DNA of 64,000 nt from positions 42,710 through 106,709 of the forward strand of contig JAYKGV010000034.1 of NCBI GenBank assembly GCA_035285595.1. The letters run 5' to 3'. Below, piece by piece: positions 37,642 to 46,477 of this stretch (positions within the stretch are counted from its first letter, which is position 1; the number at the start of each line of letters is the position of its first letter). Below the pieces are notes generated by a model. That model saw nothing but the letters and a program-made list of their open reading frames with translations, did not search any database and was not told where the DNA came from. Made by a program: the position numbers and the translations under genes. The DNA is from VGJW01 sp035285595. GTDB lineage: Bacteria > Cyanobacteriota > Sericytochromatia > S15B-MN24 > VGJW01.

Positions 37642-39355
37642 ACCGCCGCGACCTCTGGACGGGCTCGTCATCAGGGCTCTCGCCCACGATCTCCTGGTCC
37701 GCGGAGCAGGCCTCAAGGTGGATCGGATTCGGCGGCATGGGCCGGGCCTGCTGAGCCTTCGTATGAAGCCCGGTCCTCTCGAACTCGTGCTGTGTGCGGA
37801 CGGGCGCATGGGACGCGTCACCTTGGTGCGTGCGACAGGATTCCGGGAAACCCGGACGTCCGGGTCGCACCCCGACTCCTTCGTGACGACGCTGCGACGG
37901 CGTCTGACGGGCAGCACCCTTTGCGACGTCCACCAACCCGACGGTGAGAGGCTCTTGTCCTTGACCTTCAGGGGCCGCGATGCGCTCGGCGATCCGGCGT
38001 GTCACGTGTTGCACGTCGAGATGACGGGCCGTCACGGCAACTTGATCCTCGTGGACGACGCGGACGGCATTCTCGAGGCCGATCGCAGGATTCCCCCTGC
38101 CCTGAGTCGCGTTCGCCAAATCCTGCCCGGCATGATGTACCGCCTGCCACCACGCCGGCCGGGAGCCCTTTCTCCGGACAGACTGACGGAGCTTGCGGGC
38201 CCCTTCGCCGAACCGACCTTGGCCGAGGCGCTCTGCGCGCGTGTGACGGGTATGTCGCGAAGAGATGCCGCAGACCGCCTTGAGGAGTTGGGACTCGCAA
38301 CGGACAGGGCTCCCTCCTCCCTGACCGCAGCGGAAAGCCACGCCGTGCAGGCCCACCTCGGTCGGCTCCACGAGGCCGCTTCCCGGGGTCATGTCTCCCT
38401 TGCCCCTTATGGAACCAGTTGGCGCCTTGTCCTCGCCCCCCCGGCGGAGCCCCTTGGAGAGCTCGTCGAGCGCCTGATGTCCAAAGCCTTGGAAACCTGG
38501 AAGGGCGAACAGGCCCTGCAGGATTCCAGACAGCGACGTGACAGGGAGATCAGACAGGCCGAACGCGAACGAGCGGCTCTCGAAGCCGCCTGGGAAGAGG
38601 CGCGTGAGGACCCGAGGTTGCGCCGGGAAGCCGATTTGATCCTGACGTGGACGCGTGTGGTCGAGGAGGCGCTCGCCCGGGGAGCCCCATCCGTCACTCT
38701 GACCGCTCCCGAGACGGGTGAAGAACTGGCCGTCGCCATGGCCGGTGGCCCCACGGCGGCGGCCGAAGCCGCGCGGCGCTACCGTGCCCTGCGGCGTGCG
38801 GCCACCCGGCGGCAGCATCTGGCCCCGCGAAGGGAGGCGATTCGGCGGCACCTCGAAGCGTTGCGGGCCGAAGTCCCCCTGACGGCCGAGCCGCCCCGGG
38901 ACGCGCCTACTCCGCCGCATTCCCGCCTGCGTGCGCCCTGGCCTGGCAGACAGGGCCTGTCGTCGGATGGCTGGCTCCTTCTTGCCGGCCGTAGTCCCGC
39001 AGAGAACGACAAGCTCCTGCGCGACGTCGCCGGTCCCGAGGATTGGTGGTTCCATGCCGAACGCCACGCCGGTGCCCACATTCTGGCCCGTCCACCCGTG
39101 ACCGGAACCCCGTTGCCACCCACCACCCTTCTCGAGGCCGCGACCTGGGCGGCCGTGCGCTCACGTGGCCACACGGACCACAAGGTCGCCGTCCTCGTCA
39201 CCCAACGCAAACACCTGCGCAAGGTTCGAGGACTACCCGCCGGAAAGGTCCTGCACCAGAACGCCCGCACCGTGATGGTGCGGCCCGACGCCGCCGTCGT
39301 GGCCCGGCTCGAGGCCATGGCGGACGGTATCAACGGCGCTGCCGGCGAGCCATGA
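37628..39355 (+). CDS. rqcH: NFACT/RqcH-family protein
   Basis: 575 aa. In Bacillus RqcH binds stalled 50S subunits and adds alanine tails to nascent chains. It shows NFACT-N, an HhH region, a coiled coil (about 290-340) and the NFACT-R domain with GRSPAENDKLL, WWFHAERHAGAHILAR, GHTDHKVAVL and GKVLHQNARTVMV. The Asp-Arg pair that RqcH needs for tRNA handling appears here as Glu-Arg (PDGERLL, near 105-111) in my unaided alignment. GTG start overlapping the CheY gene. The C-terminus overlaps the convergent GT4 gene by 26 bases. Confidence 0.85.
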   Translation: MSSAEPPRPLDGLVIRALAHDLLVRGAGLKVDRIRRHGPGLLSLRMKPGPLELVLCADGRMGRVTLVRATGFRETRTSGSHPDSFVTTLRRRLTGSTLCDVHQPDGERLLSLTFRGRDALGDPACHVLHVEMTGRHGNLILVDDADGILEADRRIPPALSRVRQILPGMMYRLPPRRPGALSPDRLTELAGPFAEPTLAEALCARVTGMSRRDAADRLEELGLATDRAPSSLTAAESHAVQAHLGRLHEAASRGHVSLAPYGTSWRLVLAPPAEPLGELVERLMSKALETWKGEQALQDSRQRRDREIRQAERERAALEAAWEEAREDPRLRREADLILTWTRVVEEALARGAPSVTLTAPETGEELAVAMAGGPTAAAEAARRYRALRRAATRRQHLAPRREAIRRHLEALRAEVPLTAEPPRDAPTPPHSRLRAPWPGRQGLSSDGWLLLAGRSPAENDKLLRDVAGPEDWWFHAERHAGAHILARPPVTGTPLPPTTLLEAATWAAVRSRGHTDHKVAVLVTQRKHLRKVRGLPAGKVLHQNARTVMVRPDAAVVARLEAMADGINGAAGEP

Positions 39356-40532
39356 CCTCAGCGTAGATCTCGAGGGTTCGATCGATACACGCAGGAATCG
39401 CGTGCTCCTGCACAAGGACCGTCGCCTGCTGCCCCATGGCACGGCAACGGGCAAGATCACCCGTCAGCCTACCGAGAGCAGCAGCCAGCCCCGCAGCATC
39501 CCCGGGCTCGTGGAGATACCCGTTGACGCCGTCCCGAATGGTCTCCGGAATGGCAAGCGCACGTGCTCCCACCAAGGCACAGCCGCTGGCAGCGGCCTCG
39601 AGCAGGACCAGGCCCTGCAACTCGGCTTCGCTGGGCAGGACCAGCACATCGGCCGCACGGTAGACAAGAGGCATGTCTTGGTCTGTCAGCATTCCCAGCA
39701 TGCGGACCCGGGAGGTGGGAATACCCCGACGCTCGGCCTCAGCCAGCGGGTCGAGCACTCCTTTGCCGACAAATGCCCATGTCACCTCGTGATCTCCAGG
39801 CAGGCGGGCCATCGCCTCGAACAGGACCTCAAGGCGCTTCTCGGGGGCGAACCGACCCGCATAGAGCACGACCGGACCTGCGGACGGCAGCCCGAACCGC
39901 TGACGCCACATGAGCCGCTCGGCCGCATCGACCGGTGGCCGGAACACCTCGAGGTCCACGCCGTTGGAAACCGGCACGGCCGACTTGCGCAGGCCCTGCG
40001 TCCGCAACAGGTCGGCCGCTGTGCGAGTCGGGGCCAGCACGGCATCACAACGCTCCAGATTCTCGAGGATGAGCGACCAGATCATGCGCCCGAAGGCTTG
40101 GAAGAGAGGCTGGGCCCGGTCGCCGGGGGCCCAGAAATTCTCCGGAATTCCATGGCAAGTGGCGACAAGGGGCGTCCGGTCGAAGCGATTCAGAAGAGCT
40201 GCCGTTGCGGCCGTATAGCCCGGCACCTGAAGGTGGATGAGGTCGGGGCGGAAGCGGTCCAGGGTCCGGCGAATGGCCACGGCGGGCAGCAAGGGCAACC
40301 GTACGCCTGTCTTGCCGGGATCCATCCCGGGCCGCAGGTCGGGAATCGAACCGCAGCGGATGACGACCGTCCTGCCGTCCTTCTCGGCCGTATCCCGCAG
40401 GCCATGACCGGGTGCGACGACCTGGACCTCGTGGCCCCGTGCCGCCATGCCGTGGGCCAGGCGGCGCACGGCGATGGCGCTTCCCCCCAGGGTCGGAGGA
40501 AAGTACATGTCAGCCACATAAAGCAAACGCAC
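39330..40532 (-). CDS. Glycosyltransferase family 4
   Basis: 400 aa GT-B enzyme. N-terminal DMYFPPTLGGSAIAVRRL is the glycine-rich acceptor loop, followed by LVATCHGIPE, VPVSNGVDLEVFRP, YAGRFAPEKRLE and DVLVLPSEAELQGLVLLEA, in which the EAELQGLVLLEA segment replaces the usual E(x)7E. It probably adds a hexose to a lipid or oligosaccharide. GTG start one base after the stop of the MFS gene, so translation is coupled. Confidence 0.88.
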   Translation of the reverse strand: MRLLYVADMYFPPTLGGSAIAVRRLAHGMAARGHEVQVVAPGHGLRDTAEKDGRTVVIRCGSIPDLRPGMDPGKTGVRLPLLPAVAIRRTLDRFRPDLIHLQVPGYTAATAALLNRFDRTPLVATCHGIPENFWAPGDRAQPLFQAFGRMIWSLILENLERCDAVLAPTRTAADLLRTQGLRKSAVPVSNGVDLEVFRPPVDAAERLMWRQRFGLPSAGPVVLYAGRFAPEKRLEVLFEAMARLPGDHEVTWAFVGKGVLDPLAEAERRGIPTSRVRMLGMLTDQDMPLVYRAADVLVLPSEAELQGLVLLEAAASGCALVGARALAIPETIRDGVNGYLHEPGDAAGLAAALGRLTGDLARCRAMGQQATVLVQEHAIPACIDRTLEIYAEVMARRQRR

Positions 40533-40533
40533 G

Positions 40534-41766
40534 TCAGGTCTCCCGCAGGACGTCCCGTGGGTCCTTGCGAGGCGAAGACCACAGGGCCAGTCCCAGCATG
40601 CCCGTGGCCATCACGGCCAGAACAGGCACGAGCCCGAAGGCTGCACTGGCAGGACCGGCCCCGCCCATCGGAAGGGAGGTCGCCATGTTGGTGGCCACGT
40701 CACGCGCCGCGAACACCTTGCCTCTGAAGGCCTCCGGCACCTCCTCCTGCAACAGGGTCTGAGCGGGAATTGCCACCCAGGCGGAAGCCAAGCCCACGGC
40801 GAAGGCCATCGCACACGCCAGCCAAGGGGCGGCAGGGCCATCCACCGGACCCAAGGCAACCCAGGCGGCCATGGTCGCCAGCGCCACGGCTGCTCCGACA
40901 AAGCCCCGCCGCATCATGGTGAAACGCGGGATCGCAGCTCCCAGGCGCCCCACCCACCATGACCCCGCGGCCATGCCGGCGCCTGCCGCGGACAACAGCC
41001 AGGTGTAGGGCAATCCGAAACGGGTGCGGGCGAAAAGGATGGCCAGGGTGGCCACGGCGGCAAACATCGCGTAAAGCGCGACTTGACGCAGGATCGCCCC
41101 ACGAATCGAGGCCTCGCGGCCCAGATAGGCGAGCCCCTCCCGGAAGTCGGCCCACAGTGTCTTTCGGGAGGGCAATGGCTCCTTGTCCCTATCCGGCAGG
41201 CGCACCTGAGTCAGAAACAGCGTGGAGACCAGGTACATGCCTGCCACCGCCACGGCGGGCCACCAGGGCGCACGGGGCACCCAATGGACGACCAAGGGCT
41301 CACCCAGCAGGAAGCCCACCAGGATGGAGCCGATCACGGTAGTCGCAAAGACCGCATTGGCTCCCAGGAGGTCCTCGCGGGGCACGATGCGCGGAATCGT
41401 GGCGCCTTCTGCCGGCGAGTAGGGCTGAGAGAAGGTGGAGATGAGGAAGGAAAGGATCAACACGGGCCAGGGTGAGGCCGGAAAGACCCACGGCACGAGG
41501 GCAATACAGGCGGCGCGGAGCACATTCGTGATGATCTGGGTGGCCACGGGATGCCACCGATCCACGAGGGCACCGGCAAGGGCCCCGAGCAGCACGGTTG
41601 GCAACGTGTAGGCCAGCAGCACGGCGCTCGTCCACGTCGGGTCGCCCGCGGTCCGGCGGGAAACCAGTTCGACCATCAGGACGAAGTAGACCTTGTCGGG
41701 CACCTGACTGAAGACCTGCCCCAGCCAAAGCCAGCGGAAGGCCCGGTTCTGCAGGACATGCCCCAT
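40534..41766 (-). CDS. Major facilitator superfamily transporter
   Basis: 410 aa with 11-12 predicted transmembrane helices. LLGALAGALVDRW between helices 2 and 3 is the MFS loop signature. MFS_3/EntS-like (multidrug or siderophore exporter) is the closest pattern I recognise. The substrate is unknown. The longer frame to 42024 is a shadow of the lipoprotein gene. It shares an operon with the GT4 gene. Confidence 0.85.
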   Translation of the reverse strand: MGHVLQNRAFRWLWLGQVFSQVPDKVYFVLMVELVSRRTAGDPTWTSAVLLAYTLPTVLLGALAGALVDRWHPVATQIITNVLRAACIALVPWVFPASPWPVLILSFLISTFSQPYSPAEGATIPRIVPREDLLGANAVFATTVIGSILVGFLLGEPLVVHWVPRAPWWPAVAVAGMYLVSTLFLTQVRLPDRDKEPLPSRKTLWADFREGLAYLGREASIRGAILRQVALYAMFAAVATLAILFARTRFGLPYTWLLSAAGAGMAAGSWWVGRLGAAIPRFTMMRRGFVGAAVALATMAAWVALGPVDGPAAPWLACAMAFAVGLASAWVAIPAQTLLQEEVPEAFRGKVFAARDVATNMATSLPMGGAGPASAAFGLVPVLAVMATGMLGLALWSSPRKDPRDVLRET

Positions 41767-41836
41767 CCGGCTCGCTTGCACGCAAGCAGTGTACCAAAGC
41801 ACGGAACCTGAACGGCGGCCCGTTCGTCCCTTGGGC

Positions 41837-42946
41837 ATGCGCCTTGCATGGATTTCCCTCGCCCTGGGCTTGTGCGTCCAAGGGTGCGTCGTCACGACCG
41901 TCGCCCGTCCGGGAGCCACGGCCAGTCCCGCGCCTGCAGCCACGGGGGCGCTGCCGCCATCCGAGGTGGTCTCGGTTCCCGTCCTGCAGCGACTTGAGGC
42001 GATTCCTGGAGACGACGGCCCCAAACCGGCGCGGTGGCAGTTGGTGGCCGAGGCCGCGGATCGGGCCGGAACTCCTTCCTACCACTGGTCGGCCACCGGG
42101 GGATTGCTTAGTGCCAATGCCGGCCCCCGCACATGGTGGACCCCACCCGAGGACGTCGGTACCCACCTCGTTCAGGTCCTGATCAGCAGTCCGACAGGTG
42201 GAGCACGGACCGGCACCTTGGTCTTGGTTGTCGACGCCACGGGCAAGGCGTCGATGGCCCCTCCGGTCTTTCGATCCGTCGGAGAAACGTCGGGCGAGGA
42301 GCCTCCGGGCCCGACGCACGCCACTCCTCTTCCCCGCCTCGCCTGGCGCTTGACACAAGCTCCGGGCGACGTGGTGCTTCTGGTCCCGGGTCCGGGGGGC
42401 GAAGCCCTCGCCTGGCGCCGGTCCGAGGATGGGTACCGTCAGATCCGAACGCTCGACGGCGGGACGAACTGGGTGGAAGGTCCAACGACCCCGTCCCGAC
42501 CCGAAGTCGCGGGGCGAGACGACTCGGGCTGGTGGAAGCGGGACGGCGAAGGACCCCTGAGTCGCTCCAGCGATGGGCTGCGTTGGCAGGTCTCGGAGGT
42601 TCCCCCCGTGACGGTCGCCCGGACAGGAAACTTCCGGTTGATCGGAGACCTTGTCGAAACTCTTACGGAGGCAGGGTGGCAGGAGGTCCGGCGGGTGCCT
42701 CTCGAGGATCGTTTCGTCACGGTAGGCAGCGTGCGCCAGGTGCTTGAGACCACGGGACGAGTCGTGCTGGATCGCACGTCAGGAAGCCTCGTACGTGACG
42801 CCGACGGCACCTGGCAGATCGCGGCCTTGCCGGTGGATCTCGGTCCCTGGGGTCCCCTGCTTTCCGGCAACGACGGCACAGCCTGGGCCCTCGGCAGCCA
42901 AGGCCACATCGGTTTCCTCCCCTTGACAGAGAGGGCACGACCTTGA
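41837..42946 (+). CDS. Lipoprotein, unknown (369 aa)
   Basis: Lipobox VQGC (Cys17). A domain of Ig-like character follows (about 50-130: YHWSATGGLLSANAG, WTPPEDVGTHLVQVLI), and from 170 repeating short strands with Trp-rich turns (WRRSEDG, GGTNWVEG, SSDGLRWQV, WQIAALPV) suggest a beta-propeller. The stop overlaps the TTG start of the next lipoprotein (TTGA). The two genes look like related exported proteins in one operon. Confidence 0.7.
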   Translation: MRLAWISLALGLCVQGCVVTTVARPGATASPAPAATGALPPSEVVSVPVLQRLEAIPGDDGPKPARWQLVAEAADRAGTPSYHWSATGGLLSANAGPRTWWTPPEDVGTHLVQVLISSPTGGARTGTLVLVVDATGKASMAPPVFRSVGETSGEEPPGPTHATPLPRLAWRLTQAPGDVVLLVPGPGGEALAWRRSEDGYRQIRTLDGGTNWVEGPTTPSRPEVAGRDDSGWWKRDGEGPLSRSSDGLRWQVSEVPPVTVARTGNFRLIGDLVETLTEAGWQEVRRVPLEDRFVTVGSVRQVLETTGRVVLDRTSGSLVRDADGTWQIAALPVDLGPWGPLLSGNDGTAWALGSQGHIGFLPLTERARP

Positions 42947-43953
42947 AACTTCACATCCTTCTGGCTCTGTGCGGCCTTGCGCTAGGCGGCTGCGTCATCC
43001 AGACGACCGGCACGATGACGCGAGCCACCACACCCGTGCAGGCGGATCCGACGGATGCATGGGAGGACCGTTCAGGCAGGGTGCCCAGATGGCTCGAGTT
43101 GGGTCCTGGTGTCCCCTATGAAGCCGTAGCCATGACGCCATCGGGACGAGGTTGGCTTGTCGGCAAGGTGCAGGCCAGCACGGGCAAGGCCGTGCTGCGC
43201 GCTACCGAGGATGGCGGGGTGACATGGGCCCAACAGGATCGCGGCCGTCTCGACCTCTTGGCCGTGGCAGCCCTCGGGGAAGCCAGCGCCGTGGCCGTGG
43301 GTCGTGAAGGTGTCGTGTTCCGTACCGATGACGGCGGGGAACGCTGGACGCTTCAGGACAGTGGCACCGACAAAGACCTGGTCGCCGTCGGCTTCGCGGA
43401 CATGTCCCGTGGTTTTGCGTTGACGAGAGAGGGCCTCCTGCTGGGCACCCTCGACGGGGGCAGGACTTGGGCCGAAAAGGTGGAGACGAACGCCGATGCC
43501 TTGCGTGTCCTGCCCGAGGGCCAAGCCCTGCTGCACGATGGGCAACGCATCATGCGGTGGGGCTCAGGGGGGCTGGCGCGCCTCGGGACCTTGCCCGGGG
43601 TCGCGAGCCTGCACCCGGCCGACCCCTCGGGCGACGATCTCTGGGCTTTGACGACGACGGGCCGCCTCCACCGCAGCCGCGATGGGGGCTGGACCTGGCA
43701 GGCCGTGAGCGCGCTTGCCACCCAGGATCGCTGGGTTCGCCAGCCAATCGCCTTGGCGATGGACTTCGGACCTGACGGACGGGGGCTGATCCTGACGCGT
43801 ACCGGCACGCTCACGACGCTGGACGGTGGGGACAACTGGATCGAAGGCGGCGAGTGGTTCGGCGGCAGCCTTAGGCCCTGGGTGCTGTTGCTTGCCGACG
43901 GCAGCGCGCTCGCCGGTTCCGGTACTCGGACCCTCTGGCGCATCAGGCCCTAG
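42943..43953 (+). CDS. Lipoprotein with Ycf48-like Asp-box beta-propeller
   Basis: 336 aa. Lipobox ALGGC (Cys17). Five Asp-box repeats of the S/T-x-D-G-G-x-x-W type are visible: TEDGGVTW, TDDGGERW, TLDGGRTW, SRDGGWTW and TLDGGDNW. This is a bladed propeller as in Ycf48/HCF136, the photosystem II assembly factor, and in sialidase-like proteins. Without any photosystem gene a Ycf48 role is unlikely; a surface binding role is more likely. TTG start coupled to the upstream gene. Confidence 0.85.
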   Translation: MKLHILLALCGLALGGCVIQTTGTMTRATTPVQADPTDAWEDRSGRVPRWLELGPGVPYEAVAMTPSGRGWLVGKVQASTGKAVLRATEDGGVTWAQQDRGRLDLLAVAALGEASAVAVGREGVVFRTDDGGERWTLQDSGTDKDLVAVGFADMSRGFALTREGLLLGTLDGGRTWAEKVETNADALRVLPEGQALLHDGQRIMRWGSGGLARLGTLPGVASLHPADPSGDDLWALTTTGRLHRSRDGGWTWQAVSALATQDRWVRQPIALAMDFGPDGRGLILTRTGTLTTLDGGDNWIEGGEWFGGSLRPWVLLLADGSALAGSGTRTLWRIRP

Positions 43954-45059
43954 GGATGATGCGGGTCCTCGCGTGGGGTCTCCCCACCCTCCCTGTGAAC
44001 GGCCTCCCGTCGCGCAGGAACGGGATCGGTGGGAGGCGGCGCCAGAGCGGCACCCTCTTCCCGATGTGACCCGACAGGCTCATGTTCGGGAGCCCCAGGC
44101 TCGGCCAAAGTCGTACCGGATGGCGGTCCGGCATGATGACCTCCCGAATGACCACCGTGTGAGACTTCCGGGAGGCCCGACCTGGGATAGAGCGCGCCAT
44201 AAGCCAAAGCCAAGCTGCGGTTGACCTCCGAGGCACGCCGGGCTTCGTCACGCAGGGCGTAGCCGGCCGTCACGGCCGGCAAGGCATCGGCCTCCGCCTG
44301 AGTTCGCACCACCTGTCCAGCCGGTACAATCCTGCCTTCTCCGATGCGAACTCCCCCCTGCACGACGCAACGCGCCTCGAGTACCGCGCCCTTGCCCACG
44401 AGTGCATCATCCACGACGGCATGCGGACCGACCCACACGTCGTCACCCAAGGCCACCGGTCCTCGCAGGACGGCATGGGCCGACACGGTCGAGCGTTCCC
44501 CCACGCGAACCGAGTAGCGGACGAAATCAACCCTGACCGTGTGTCGCTCCACGAACAACCCGCGCTGCTCGGTGGGGCGACCCGTAATGACCGCGCCATC
44601 AAGCACGGCCGACCCGGTCGCCAGCAGGATGCCCTGACCTTCGTCGCCACGAATGCTCGCCTGGGGCGCAACCAGAACCTCTCGCCCCACGGTAACGGCC
44701 CCCAGAACCGCGGCCTGCGGGTGGACGAAAGCATCCTCCGCCACCTTGGGGTCGGAAAGGTGCGTCACGAAGGTCGTGGGCACATTGGGGCCAATGGTGA
44801 AACCCTGAAGGCCGAAGGGATTGAGACGGCGAGCAGCCTGGACCTCTTGTCCGGGAGGTGCCATCTGAACCTGATGTTCAGGCATGAAGACACGGACGCC
44901 CAGAACGGACGCTCCAGCAGAAAGACCGGCAATCATCAGGGCCCCGGCGAGGATCCCGATGTCGACCTTGGGTAGGGGGAAACGCCCCGCAAGAGCCTTG
45001 AGCCGCTCCAGCGGCGACGGCCCCTTGTCCTTGCCCTTCCCCTCTTCCCTGTCGTTCAT
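43950..45059 (-). CDS. Membrane-anchored CcmM-like gamma-carbonic-anhydrase homologue, zinc ligands lost
   Basis: 369 aa. One N-terminal helix (about 33-55) is followed by a left-handed beta-helix (95-245) that lines up with the CcmM N-domain: VAEDAFVHPQAAVLGAVTVG, APQASIRGDEG, YSVRVGERSTVSAH, then VPAGQVVRTQAEADALP as in CcmM. By my unaided ungapped alignment the three zinc histidines of CcmM are Thr159, Ala194 and Arg199, so carbonic anhydrase activity is doubtful. The last 75 residues are His/Pro/Gly-rich and disordered. It lies 10 bases after the methyltransferase gene. It could be a structural relative without CcmM's RbcS-like repeats. Confidence 0.8.
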   Translation of the reverse strand: MNDREEGKGKDKGPSPLERLKALAGRFPLPKVDIGILAGALMIAGLSAGASVLGVRVFMPEHQVQMAPPGQEVQAARRLNPFGLQGFTIGPNVPTTFVTHLSDPKVAEDAFVHPQAAVLGAVTVGREVLVAPQASIRGDEGQGILLATGSAVLDGAVITGRPTEQRGLFVERHTVRVDFVRYSVRVGERSTVSAHAVLRGPVALGDDVWVGPHAVVDDALVGKGAVLEARCVVQGGVRIGEGRIVPAGQVVRTQAEADALPAVTAGYALRDEARRASEVNRSLALAYGALYPRSGLPEVSHGGHSGGHHAGPPSGTTLAEPGAPEHEPVGSHREEGAALAPPPTDPVPARREAVHREGGETPREDPHHP

Positions 45060-45069
45060 GGCTTAGATT

Positions 45070-45690
45070 CTACGGCACGGACCGGTAGGTGGGCGCACCC
45101 GGCAAGGCCGGCACCTTGCGCCGATAGTTCTCCCAGCCGGGATGTTCGCCAAGTACCTCTTCCTCGAGACGGGCACGGAGAGCCAGCAGGAGGCCAAGGA
45201 CCACCAGGACGAGCGAATTGCGGACTGTAGGATGAACCAACCACAGGCCTCCGGCGCACATGACCTCGGCCAGATAAAGAGGATGGCGGATCACGGCATA
45301 AGGTCCTTGCGTGACGAGCCCCCTGCATGCCGGGCGAATCCCGAAGCAGTGGCCGAGCGACCAGGCTGAAGCCAGCATCAGTATCAACGCCACCACCTGG
45401 ACCATGGCTCCCGTGGCAAGAATCCACGGAGTTGGCGGCCACCAGCCCTCTCCCGGCATGGATGGCCTGAAAGCCAAAGGCAGACAGGTGCCGAGGACGG
45501 CCGGCAAGGTGCCGAAGGCGTGCCCGCGTGCCCGGGGACCGGGACGGCGGGCCAGAAGCCAGAGGACGAGGCCGTGAAAGAGCACCAGCAAGGCCGGCGC
45601 GACTCCCGGCGATTGAACCCATCCCTTCAGGGCCAATCCGAGGAACATCCCCCACGCACCCAGGGGCAACAAGTGCTCGACACGTGACAT
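45070..45690 (-). CDS. Isoprenylcysteine-carboxyl-methyltransferase-like membrane protein
   Basis: 206 aa with five to six helices. GPYAVIRHPLYLAEV followed by a C-terminal RARLEEEVL is the ICMT/PEMT signature for binding S-adenosylmethionine. Bacterial members methylate phospholipids or unknown small acceptors. It precedes the CcmM-like gene by 10 bases on the same strand. Divergent from the cyclophilin gene. Confidence 0.8.
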   Translation of the reverse strand: MSRVEHLLPLGAWGMFLGLALKGWVQSPGVAPALLVLFHGLVLWLLARRPGPRARGHAFGTLPAVLGTCLPLAFRPSMPGEGWWPPTPWILATGAMVQVVALILMLASAWSLGHCFGIRPACRGLVTQGPYAVIRHPLYLAEVMCAGGLWLVHPTVRNSLVLVVLGLLLALRARLEEEVLGEHPGWENYRRKVPALPGAPTYRSVP

Positions 45691-45759
45691 GGTCTCATCC
45701 TGCCGGTCGACGTTTTCCCCGTCGTTGCGTTATCGTGGGGCATTGTCTGAGGAGTTTCC

Positions 45760-46467
45760 ATGCAGCGTCGCATTCCCAATTCCCTCATCGTTACGGGCCT
45801 CGCCCTCGCGCTGGCCTTGCCCGTGGCGGCACAGCCCGCCCTTGCGGCCCGCAAGTCGGAACCCACGAAAGCCACGAAAGCCACGAAGGTCACGAAGGTC
45901 ACGAAAGCTCCGGTCACCGAGGAATCCGAGGCCCTTGCGGCCGTGTCCAAGGCCGCGGGCAAGAAGGTCGTGCTGGGTCGCAGGGTCGAGTTGAAGACCA
46001 CCAAAGGCACTCTCGTGGTGGGACTCTTCGAGAAGGATGCCCCACGCACGACCGACAACTTCCTGCGTTTGGTCCGCAAAGGTTTCTACGACAACACGCC
46101 GTTTCATCGCGTGATCGAAGGTTTCGTGGCGCAGGGCGGTGACCCCACGGGCACGGGCACGGGTGGGCCGGGTCATACGCTGGCCTTCGAGAAGACTCCC
46201 CTGAAGCACATTCCGGGGGCTATCGGCATGGCACGTTCCGCCTCGCTGGACTCGGCGGGTAGCCAGTTCTTCATTGACTTCGTCGCCCTGCCCCAGCTGG
46301 ATATCACGCTCGACGCCAAGGGCAAGCCGAACGGCGGCTATGTGGTCTTCGGGCAGGTCATCGGTGGCCAGGCGACGCTGGCCAAGCTCACACGCACCAT
46401 GAACAGTAACAACGCTCCCATCCCGGGCATCCAGCCGGACCGGATCATCAAGGCGCGCGTCCTTTAG
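45760..46467 (+). CDS. Secreted cyclophilin-type peptidyl-prolyl isomerase
   Basis: 235 aa. A Sec signal (LALALALPVAAQPALA) is followed by a Thr/Lys-rich linker encoded by 9-base repeats and a cyclophilin domain (about 75-235): FLRLVRKGFYDNTPFHRVIEGFVAQGG, SAGSQFFI and GGYVVFGQV. The catalytic Arg of FHR is present. It speeds folding of exported proteins in the periplasm. AGGAG five bases before the ATG. CoA-transferase genes follow after 10 bases. Confidence 0.9.
   Translation: MQRRIPNSLIVTGLALALALPVAAQPALAARKSEPTKATKATKVTKVTKAPVTEESEALAAVSKAAGKKVVLGRRVELKTTKGTLVVGLFEKDAPRTTDNFLRLVRKGFYDNTPFHRVIEGFVAQGGDPTGTGTGGPGHTLAFEKTPLKHIPGAIGMARSASLDSAGSQFFIDFVALPQLDITLDAKGKPNGGYVVFGQVIGGQATLAKLTRTMNSNNAPIPGIQPDRIIKARVL
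45865..45908 (+). repeat. 9-bp tandem repeat in the cyclophilin linker
   Basis: Nearly five copies of ACGAARGYC (two ACGAAAGCC, two ACGAAGGTC, one partial) encode the repeating Thr-Lys-Ala/Val linker. Copy number may vary between strains. Confidence 0.85.
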
Positions 46468-46477
46468 GGAGGCTTCC

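Noticed and set aside
39402..40727. 441-codon plus-strand ORF opposite the GT4 gene
   Set aside because: Shadow of a confident glycosyltransferase; no motifs.
42943..43953. Genuine Ycf48 photosystem II assembly factor
   Set aside because: Asp-box propellers are widespread, the protein is a lipoprotein beside another propeller-like lipoprotein, and no photosystem gene is present.
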